45,493 bases of DNA from JAYWXI01 sp036016955 (GTDB taxonomy: Bacteria; Bacteroidota; Bacteroidia; Flavobacteriales; Weeksellaceae). Positions 33,637-39,008 of the stretch are shown in pieces. Position 1 is the first letter of the stretch; the number at the start of each line of letters is the position of its first letter. The translations under genes and the position numbers were made by a program. The notes under the pieces were generated by a model. The model did no database searches and was not told where the DNA came from. It saw nothing but the letters and a program-made list of their open reading frames with translations. The stretch spans positions 1-45,493 of the forward strand of contig NZ_JAYWXI010000015.1 in NCBI RefSeq assembly GCF_036016955.1, in the 5' to 3' direction.

Positions 33637-33966
33637 TTATTTCTTTCCGTAAATATTGCATATTATGGTACCGACTAAAATTAATAAAATTCCCAATACT
33701 GTAGGTAAGTTTAACTTTTGATCAAATATAATGTATCCTATCAAAGAAAGTATGACTATACCCACCCCCGACCATATGGCATACGAAATTCCTAATGGTA
33801 TGGAACGAAGTGCTAACGCTAAACAATAGAATGAAATAATGTAACATACAATACTTATTACTGATGAAAACAAATTCCTAAACCCATTTGAAACCTTTAA
33901 GAAAGAGGTTGCTATTATTTCAAACACAATAGCCGTAAACAATATAATCCAATTTTTATCAAACAT
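33637..33966 (-). CDS. Small multidrug resistance (SMR) family efflux transporter
   Basis: This 109-residue protein has four membrane helices. It carries the SMR hallmarks: AIVFEIIATSFLKVSNGF in helix 1, with the essential membrane Glu (corresponding to EmrE Glu14), and GISYAIWSGVGIVILSLIGYIIF in helices 3-4. It exchanges protons for cationic compounds such as quaternary ammonium. The frame is open to 34005, but the ATG at 33966 (MFDKNWIILF) matches the family. The gene lies inside a broken MBL-fold hydrolase gene, antisense to it, with its own promoter. Its A/T-rich composition differs from the flanking gene remnants. Confidence 0.92.
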   Translation of the reverse strand: MFDKNWIILFTAIVFEIIATSFLKVSNGFRNLFSSVISIVCYIISFYCLALALRSIPLGISYAIWSGVGIVILSLIGYIIFDQKLNLPTVLGILLILVGTIICNIYGKK

Positions 33967-33976
33967 TTCAATAGAG

Positions 33977-34005
33977 CAAAATAAAAAAGAACTTAAGCGG
34001 ATCAA
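33977..34005 (-). promoter_or_regulatory. Promoter for the SMR gene
   Basis: On the minus strand: TTG (34005-34003), 19 nt, then TATTTTG (33983-33977), one nt shorter than the ideal TAnnTTTG. It ends 10 nt before the ATG at 33966. Confidence 0.55.
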
Positions 34006-34124
34006 AATATTTTTGAAGTTGCAAAAAAACTTCTTACGGGCTTAAACTTAAAACTATTTTCACAAATCACCATAAAAATTAGCCGAGAAATTTTTGAAAA
34101 AACTATTTCCCAAGTGTCACGGCC

Positions 34125-34482
34125 TATGACGCCTAAAACCGTCGTACGCCACATCAATGATGTATTCGGAACAACGTTCAACCCTTGGATGGCCGATGCC
34201 CAAACCAACGAAGCCAGAAAAAAATGGCTAAACGCATTGGAAGAAATTTCAAAGCTAAATCCCGAAATTGTCATTTCCGCGCACGCCGACCCTCAGTCAG
34301 AATTCATCCTCCGGGCGGTAGAACACATCAAAAACTACATTCTCTTCCACGAAGAAGCCTTAAAAACACATAAAACCTCCAACGAATTGATTCAAGCCAT
34401 CAAAAACCAATACCCAAACCTGGCCTTTGAATCCGCATTAATCCTCGGAGCCAAAGTAAATACCGGCGAAATGAAATGGTAA
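34125..34482 (+). pseudogene. 3' remnant of the same MBL-fold hydrolase gene
   Basis: The frame encodes TPKTVV, then VFGTTFNPWMADAQT, LNPEIVISAHADPQ and an end of ILGAKVNTGEMKW. This matches the C-terminal third of the secreted MBL-fold hydrolases whose N-terminal part is at 33335-33480, including the WMADSQT-like and PAHA-like motifs. About a third of the protein, with the main metal-binding motifs, is missing and replaced by the SMR gene. No plausible start codon or signal sequence serves this piece. It ends with a normal stop and terminator, so the gene was intact until the insertion-deletion. Confidence 0.78.
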
Positions 34483-34788
34483 AAAAGAAGTTATAAAACC
34501 TCCTCCTAATTTTAGATCATCAAGAAAGAGAGGCGGCTTAAATGGCCGTCTTTCTTTTTTCGCTAAAAAAAGCGACTTAATCCAACTTTATTGGGCATTA
34601 TTAAGCGGCTTTGCAAGCAGTTTATTCTATCCGATGAGCATTAGAATCAACGAATACTTCGACAAAATATGCTTTTCACTCCTGCAAGAATACCCTCACC
34701 CCTCTCAAAAAACCGAGTTAAAACAATAGATTAAGAGTATGAAAGATGTTAAGTGATAAGGTAACTTACCGCTATAGAGCTATAAAAC
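34483..34788. other. Intergenic stretch between hydrolase remnant and tRNA terminator
   Basis: Apart from the terminator at 34522-34560 and a small TCGCT/AGCGA hairpin near 34560, I see no gene. A 31-codon frame at 34634-34729 (MSIRINEYFDKICF...) reads like a decayed gene end but has no recognisable family. Composition is still like the chromosome. Confidence 0.5.
34522..34560 (+). terminator. Terminator after the hydrolase remnant
   Basis: AAGAAAGA followed after a short bulge by GGCGGC pairs with GGCCGTCTTTCTT, then a T-tract. It is imperfect but positioned right after the stop at 34482. Confidence 0.6.
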
Positions 34789-34819
34789 AAAAAAGACCTA
34801 CATTTCTGTAAGTCTTTTT
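34789..34819 (-). terminator. Terminator of the truncated tRNA
   Basis: An A-tract and GACCTACA pair with TGTAAGTC and a T-tract around TTTC, with one mismatch. On the minus strand it directly follows the tRNA 3' end, as a native tRNA terminator would. Confidence 0.75.
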
Positions 34820-34841
34820 GCTCCTCCTGCTGGGCTCGAAC
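34820..34841 (-). other. 3' fragment of a tRNA, best fit tRNA-Asn: island attachment site
   Basis: On the minus strand the 22 nt read GTTCGAGCCC then AGCAGGAGGAGC: the T-loop TTCGAGC, T-stem 3' side CCAGC, acceptor 3' strand AGGAGGA, discriminator G and one C. An acceptor pairing to a 5' TCCTCCT with G73 fits tRNA-Asn. The 5' two thirds of the tRNA are missing and AT-rich DNA follows directly. This is the classic product of site-specific integration into a tRNA 3' end. The rebuilt full tRNA should be at the other end of the island. Confidence 0.75.
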
Positions 34842-34894
34842 TTTATATTTTTACATTTTGATATTTAATGTCTTTCATTTTTTTCTGAATTAGG

Positions 34895-34918
34895 GTATGC
34901 CTAAAAGTATGCCTTTTA
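34895..34918. repeat. Two 12-bp-spaced direct repeats beside the attachment site
   Basis: GTATGCCTAAAA (34895-34906) is followed directly by GTATGCCTTTTA. The shared GTATGCC heptamer in direct orientation, about 55 bp inside the island edge, is a plausible arm-type binding site for a tyrosine recombinase or excisionase. Confidence 0.45.
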
Positions 34919-35347
34919 GTCTGAAATTTCTTCTAGAACATTAGATTTTATTTCTTCTAAAGAAGATGAGTTGCTATAGATTACAAGTAAGCTATTAGGT
35001 TTCTTTAAAACTAGAAATAGTTGTATTTCTCCTGCATAATATTCATATAAATCATAATTGAGATGTACCTTATAGGTAGCAAGGGAATACTTGCACTTTA
35101 GAGTATTTTTAATCTCCTCAATAGCATCTATTCCAATATGAAAGAAAGTCAAGATGACAGCCTCTAGTCTATCCCAGTAGAATATTAATTCAGTTCTATT
35201 AGGCTTTTGATTGAGAAACTCCTTTGCTTCTCCTATATACAGATAGCTATCATAGTTAGGTACTCTTTCTATATCTAAAACTTCTAGTTCAAATTCCCAA
35301 GTTTCATAGTCTTGTCTTAATACAAAAGGTAAATTAAAATTTTCCAT
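34916..35347 (-). CDS. Hypothetical protein, island-encoded
   Basis: I do not recognise this 143-residue acidic protein. It has no signal peptide or membrane helix. The sequence alternates strands and helices (FVLRQDYETWEFELEVLDIE near the start, EYYAGEIQLFLVLKKPNSLLVIYSNS near the end) and would suit a small alpha/beta cytoplasmic protein. It is the outermost gene of the island; its stop codon overlaps the GTATGCC direct repeat. It is the last gene of a minus-strand series running from 37382. Low GC and A/T-ending codons match the rest of the island. Confidence 0.6.
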   Translation of the reverse strand: MENFNLPFVLRQDYETWEFELEVLDIERVPNYDSYLYIGEAKEFLNQKPNRTELIFYWDRLEAVILTFFHIGIDAIEEIKNTLKCKYSLATYKVHLNYDLYEYYAGEIQLFLVLKKPNSLLVIYSNSSSLEEIKSNVLEEISD

Positions 35348-35416
35348 AGATTTTGATATAAAAAAACCACTCTAATTTGAGTGGTTATATTATTTTCTAT
35401 ATTGCCTTTGTAGAAT

Positions 35417-35704
35417 TTATTTTTCATCTTTATGCTCCACTTTTAAGAGTATCAATAAAAAAATAGCCACCACAACATCTATGATGTTCCATAGAGTTCT
35501 TCCTAATGCAATTTTTATAAATGGTTGAAATAGTAAAGCCAAACTAATAAAAATAACAAGCAAGGTATGGTTGTTTCTATATTGATAAGCTAACATAGAA
35601 AAACATATTAGGGCAATAAATCTTACTAATTGATAATACCCATAGGGCATATCAAATAGACATAAAAGAAGTATTATAACAAGGAATATTTTTAGTACAT
35701 TCAT
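35417..35704 (-). CDS. Small membrane protein, DUF6804-like
   Basis: The 95-residue protein has four hydrophobic segments and almost no soluble part. The motif YGYYQLVRFIALICFSMLAY and later LLFQPFIKIALGRTLWNIIDVVVA match, from memory, the small Bacteroidota membrane family DUF6804. The function is unknown. I chose the ATG at 35704; another at 35719 adds five residues. It is in the minus-strand island series with other membrane or lipoprotein genes. Confidence 0.7.
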   Translation of the reverse strand: MNVLKIFLVIILLLCLFDMPYGYYQLVRFIALICFSMLAYQYRNNHTLLVIFISLALLFQPFIKIALGRTLWNIIDVVVAIFLLILLKVEHKDEK

Positions 35705-35744
35705 TTGTGCAACATACATTACCTTAAGTTCAATATAATTTTAT

Positions 35745-36038
35745 TTAATCTAAGCACTGAACTTTATAAATAATTCTTCTTCTACCTGCCCCTATAGCTT
35801 GAGTAACTCCCGTGTCAAAAAAATCAGCTTCTTTATATCCCCAAGCTTTACATTTTTCTGATGCATTTTGTTTTGCCTTTTGCATATCAATCTTTACTCT
35901 AAAAGCAGCATCATACTCTGTAGCCAAAGTCAATGTACCATCTGATTTACTACCATCTATGATATATAAATCTTTTTTAACAGTACAGCTGGTAAATATA
36001 AGTGTTGGAATAACTAATGTTTTAATGATGTTTTTCAT
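35745..36038 (-). CDS. YecR-like lipoprotein
   Basis: This 97-residue protein has a lipoprotein signal (hydrophobic stretch ending in TSC, Cys18). The mature part has GSKSDGTLTLATEYD, then KAKQNASEKCKAWGYKEADFFD, which fits the YecR-like lipoprotein family (a GGSRADGTV-like strand followed by a helix with CxAWGY). The family is found on phages and other mobile elements as well as chromosomes; its role is not established. It probably sits on the inner leaflet of the outer membrane or on the inner membrane facing the periplasm. Confidence 0.72.
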   Translation of the reverse strand: MKNIIKTLVIPTLIFTSCTVKKDLYIIDGSKSDGTLTLATEYDAAFRVKIDMQKAKQNASEKCKAWGYKEADFFDTGVTQAIGAGRRRIIYKVQCLD

Positions 36039-36148
36039 AGTAGTCTATTGTTTGATTTATTATTTTTAGTTTTACTTTCAAGAGTCTCTGTAGTAAAAAT
36101 ATTAAGAGTTAAATAAATGGGTTTTATAGTATAAGAGTAACAGGGTTA

Positions 36149-36601
36149 CTACTTATTTTTATTTTGCTTTTTATATTTTAATAATTTCCATAACATAAAT
36201 AGTAACAATAATATAGTTGATATTATCAAACTATTTTTCACAGCTTCTCCAATTTTTTCATAACTTTTGCTCTGTATAGAAAAAACACTTGTGTTCTGTT
36301 GCACATTTGGTTTTGGTAGTACTTCATTTTTGGGATTTTGAAGTTCAATTTTTTGTTTATGCTGTGCTTCTGCTTTTTTATTTTCTGCTTCTATTCTATC
36401 AGCTTCAATTTCCTCTTCAAAAATTTTTATAAACTGTAGCTCTTCTTGTGTTAAAGGTTGTGTTTTGGACTTCTTCTGTAAGCTCTCATATGCATTTCTT
36501 TTAGTTTTTTTATCAAGAAGATGAGGATTTCGTATTAAATACTCTTCCATTAGATCACCCATCCTAGGGTCATTAAAATTTACATATACTTTTTTTGCCA
36601 T
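36149..36601 (-). CDS. Hypothetical coiled-coil protein with a C-terminal membrane anchor
   Basis: This 150-residue protein is not recognised. It starts with a soluble, charged region (MAKKVYVNFNDPRMGDLMEEYLI), has a coiled coil over about residues 52-90 rich in Glu and Lys, a Pro/Asn/Gln-rich linker, and one membrane helix near the C-terminus (SLIISTILLLLFMLWKLL) followed by a basic tail. That topology is a tail-anchored cytoplasmic protein. It lies between the DUF805 and YecR-like genes with about 100-nt gaps. Confidence 0.6.
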   Translation of the reverse strand: MAKKVYVNFNDPRMGDLMEEYLIRNPHLLDKKTKRNAYESLQKKSKTQPLTQEELQFIKIFEEEIEADRIEAENKKAEAQHKQKIELQNPKNEVLPKPNVQQNTSVFSIQSKSYEKIGEAVKNSLIISTILLLLFMLWKLLKYKKQNKNK

Positions 36602-36692
36602 AATGTTATCTTTTTAGCTGTATTATTTGTTTGAGAAGAATTTTAATGGATAACCTTTTTAAAATCTCTATTCTAAAAGGGATAGAACTTGT

Positions 36693-37382
36693 TTAATTAT
36701 TATTTTTTTTATTTTCTCTATTTAAGTAGAGATATACCAATCCTCCCACAATAATGAAACTAGCAATTGCACAGACATAGTTAAAATGAAATTCACTATA
36801 GGAATAACTATTAGCAGATGCCCTATCACCATCCCCATAATAATATATGGTCTCTCCCAAAATACAACCCAATAGTGTTGCTACAAATGTTCCAGTGACT
36901 GCTGAAAGTACTATGATTTCATCTGATGATAAATTAAGAGAATTAATCTTATTGATAAATTTCATCTGTTTTATCTTTTGAATAAACTTTGAGTAATTTC
37001 CATTCATTTTTTTTCCATTTAAAGGTTTATTAGGTGTTAATTGTATTTTATCTTTTGGATTCTCCCCATATTCATTAGCATTTGGTTCCCCTTCACCAAA
37101 TATTAGCCATAGGGTATAAAATGGAATAAATTGATAAAAACCACTATTCCCTCTGTCATGACATCTTTTGGTATTTTGTGCTATAATAAACCAGAGTAAT
37201 GGTATATATAATAGAAAGGTAAGAGTTAATAAATAAGTATTTTCTTCACTATCAGCTATATCTTGAATTAGAAATTCTTGATAGGAAGAAATAATTGAAA
37301 GCAATATGATGTAGATTATAAAACTAATTCCATACTCAGTTCTTCTAATTCTACCACTAAAAGAAAAAGGATTTTTAAACAT
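36693..37382 (-). CDS. DUF805 family membrane protein
   Basis: The 229-residue protein begins with the DUF805 pattern: FSFSGRIRRTEYGISFIIY, a second hydrophobic segment, then the NTKRCHDRGNSGFYQFIPFYTLWLIF hallmark and the GEPNANEYGENP loop. A further C-terminal part (about residues 145-229) adds two or three membrane helices, larger than a minimal DUF805 protein. The function is unknown. The gene is driven by a full consensus promoter at 37476-37505 whose -33 element lies inside the XRE operator, so it is probably controlled by that regulator. Confidence 0.82.
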   Translation of the reverse strand: MFKNPFSFSGRIRRTEYGISFIIYIILLSIISSYQEFLIQDIADSEENTYLLTLTFLLYIPLLWFIIAQNTKRCHDRGNSGFYQFIPFYTLWLIFGEGEPNANEYGENPKDKIQLTPNKPLNGKKMNGNYSKFIQKIKQMKFINKINSLNLSSDEIIVLSAVTGTFVATLLGCILGETIYYYGDGDRASANSYSYSEFHFNYVCAIASFIIVGGLVYLYLNRENKKNNN

Positions 37383-37475
37383 AGTTATTAAATTTTATTA
37401 GTTGATTTAGTTCTAATTTCCCTCATTTCATGTAGAGTAGAAATTAAATATTGTCATATATGGCATTTAGTTAAG

Positions 37476-37505
37476 CAAATGTAAGGAGTAGTTTTGACTT
37501 GTCAA
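37476..37505 (-). promoter_or_regulatory. Bacteroidota promoter for the DUF805 gene series
   Basis: On the minus strand: TTG (37505-37503), exactly 19 nt, then TACATTTG (37483-37476). The -33 element is inside the XRE operator at 37494-37514. Confidence 0.75.
37489..37496 (+). promoter_or_regulatory. Putative -7 element for the XRE regulator
   Basis: TAGTTTTG on the plus strand; the -33 position at 19-nt spacing reads TTA. Its 3' end overlaps the left half of the operator, so the regulator could repress itself. Confidence 0.5.
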
Positions 37506-37514
37506 ATAAGTCAA
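37494..37514. promoter_or_regulatory. Operator of the XRE regulator
   Basis: TTGACTT (37494-37500) and AAGTCAA (37508-37514) form a perfect 7-bp inverted repeat with a 7-nt spacer; the spacer itself holds a third GTCAA half-site. It covers the -33 of the minus promoter and the -7 of the plus promoter, and ends 1 nt before the regulator start codon. Confidence 0.7.
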
Positions 37515-37515
37515 G

Positions 37516-37743
37516 TTGGAAAAAACTGAAATTCTTAAAAAAATAGGAAAAAAAGTTAAGGAGATGAGAGAATCTAAAGGGTTATCTCAAGTGGAACTAG
37601 TAGGTAAAATGCAAGGAGAAATAGACCCTACCAATATTTCTAGAATAGAATCAGGAAGAACCAATCCAACCATCTACACATTATATAGAATTGCAGAAGC
37701 CCTAGAAATTAAAATAAGTGATTTGGTAGATATAGAAAACTAA
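37516..37743 (+). CDS. XRE-family helix-turn-helix regulator
   Basis: This is a 75-residue single-domain DNA-binding protein. The HTH core is VKEMRESKGLSQVELVGKM, followed by IDPTNISRIESGRTNPTIYTLYRIAEALEIKISDLV. The start is TTG at 37516, as the next in-frame ATG would remove helix 1. Small XRE proteins like this usually act as dimeric autorepressors. The palindrome immediately upstream and its overlap with the divergent promoter support that role here. A related site upstream of the helicase gene at 39009 suggests it may also govern the defence operon. Confidence 0.88.
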   Translation: MEKTEILKKIGKKVKEMRESKGLSQVELVGKMQGEIDPTNISRIESGRTNPTIYTLYRIAEALEIKISDLVDIEN

Positions 37744-37936
37744 TATCTGATATACTACTGTTACTGCTACAATTTGGCTATAATATTATATCTAGGAATA
37801 TTATTTTTAGCTCAAAATCCCCTTTTTTTAAGTACATACTACACATACACACACATTAAGATTTTATTTTTTTACTAAAATCTCTAAAATTACTACCATA
37901 ATAGGGAATAGATTGGTGGTTTAATAGAAAATAAAT

Positions 37937-37991
37937 AATGAGTTCTAACTTATAGGTACTTACTTAGAAGTATGTAAAGTTAAAACTCATT
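37937..37991. terminator. Long hairpin between convergent genes
   Basis: AATGAGTT (37937-37944) pairs with AACTCATT (37984-37991), then after one mismatch TAACTT pairs with AAGTTA, with further imperfect pairing inside. It lies just past the stop of the minus-strand gene at 38005 and downstream of the XRE gene. Confidence 0.6.
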
Positions 37992-38004
37992 ACTATTGTA
38001 AAAT

Positions 38005-38391
38005 CTAAAATGCTTGTTCTAGTTCATATTTACCATTTCTAGAAAAAGAATTTGAATTTGTTTCAAAGTTCTTTTCTATAGCAGGATTAGGAGACTTTTC
38101 TGGAACATATACATATCTATGCTCTAGTATTGTTACCTCTCCTGTTTCTCTATTAGTATACTCATAAGGCTCACAAGATTGTCTTTCTACAGAACCTGCC
38201 ATTTCAGTCCCTATTAAAGCTTTACAAGTTTCTTCATCAAAGGTTGAAGTGATGTAGGCTTTTTTTGCAGTGGCATAATACTGCCCTGTAGTTTGGGATT
38301 GTACCATTTCTATACCACCTGAAATTTCTAGTGCAAAAAATTCTCTTCCATCTTCTGCTACTCTTTGTTTGTAATTGATAATTCTTACCAT
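38005..38391 (-). CDS. Conserved-looking small hypothetical protein
   Basis: The product is 128 residues from the ATG at 38391. A longer frame to 38466 adds 25 unlikely residues. The sequence MVRIINYKQRVAEDGREFFALEISGGIEMVQS, then TFDEETCKALIGTEMAGSVERQSCEPYEY, reads like a single beta-rich domain. From memory, similar proteins occur on Bacteroidota conjugative or mobilisable elements, but I cannot name the family or a function. No membrane segment or signal is present. It is transcribed away from the defence operon and would share the long 38467-39008 intergenic region with it. Confidence 0.65.
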   Translation of the reverse strand: MVRIINYKQRVAEDGREFFALEISGGIEMVQSQTTGQYYATAKKAYITSTFDEETCKALIGTEMAGSVERQSCEPYEYTNRETGEVTILEHRYVYVPEKSPNPAIEKNFETNSNSFSRNGKYELEQAF

Positions 38392-38920
38392 TGTTTTTGA
38401 TTTTTGAGTTAAACTTTTTGATTTTATAAGTTGTAAGTAAGAATAATTTATTTCTACTGCTATCACCTAGAGAAATACAAAAAAGCATTACCACAACTTA
38501 CTCTACACATTGAGTGATGTGCAAGAATAAGTGAGAGGGGTTTGGAGAGGTGAGAGATAAAAAATATTAGATAGGTAGATATTCTAGGAATAGAATATTA
38601 GTTTTGATGTTTTGTAAACTAATAATTAAAGCTAGATACTAATCTTTTAGAGAAGTAGCTAAACATCTATAATACCCTATGCATTCTATGTAGCTACTAT
38701 AGATATAGCATTGAAGTATGATTAGACCTAGTTTGTTCCCTTATTTTATCCCCCTGAGAATAAAAGTTCTATTAACATTTTAAGGGTGGGGGTATTTAGA
38801 TTTCTTAAATAAGGGAGGGGGTGTTTTGTGGGGACATTTACAAGTGTGTGTTTTTTTTATTGATTTTTTTTAGAATATATTTTTTTACATTTGACAGACA
38901 TAGTTAAATTCAAAGAACTA

Positions 38921-38943
38921 TTGAAAAATAGTCAAATAAGACA
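38921..38943. promoter_or_regulatory. Partial XRE operator copy upstream of the helicase gene
   Basis: GTCAAATAAG (38931-38940) is identical to the central and right part of the XRE operator at 37501-37510; the next bases are ACA instead of TCA. A TTGA half-site precedes it at 38921. It lies about 70 nt before the helicase start. Confidence 0.45.
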
Positions 38944-38952
38944 CTGCAAATA

Positions 38953-38973
38953 CTACTAAAATATATTTAGTAG
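38953..38973. promoter_or_regulatory. Perfect palindrome upstream of the helicase gene
   Basis: CTACTAAA and TTTAGTAG are separated by ATATA, 35 nt before the start codon. TATATTTA inside it is one mismatch from a -7 element, so it may be an operator over the promoter or a 5' UTR hairpin. Confidence 0.5.
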
Positions 38974-39008
38974 AAAGATTTAAATAATGATAAGAGTAAT
39001 ATAGTTAT

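Larger units (their letters stand above)
38467..39008. other. Long intergenic region upstream of the defence operon
   Basis: No gene is visible. It holds a 7-bp inverted repeat TATTCTA/TAGAATA (38580-38597), several G-tracts (38785-38840), a partial copy of the XRE operator (38921-38943) and a perfect palindrome (38953-38973). The G-tracts stand out in otherwise AT-rich DNA. The region is long enough to hold divergent promoters or a transfer or replication origin, but I cannot demonstrate either. Confidence 0.5.

Noticed and set aside
33481..34124. Integron gene cassette carrying the SMR gene
   Set aside because: SMR genes are often cassettes, and one GTTAAGT core-like heptamer is present near 33590, but I found no paired attC structure.
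34002..34274. 90-codon minus frame upstream of the SMR gene
   Set aside because: It is the reverse of the hydrolase remnant and contains the SMR promoter.
34634..34729. 31-codon frame MSIRINEYFDKICF...
   Set aside because: It could be a decayed gene end, but there is no recognisable family or signal to call it a gene.
38580..38597. TATTCTA-GGAA-TAGAATA inverted repeat as a terminator
   Set aside because: No gene ends nearby and there is no T-tract; short A/T palindromes are common in this composition.
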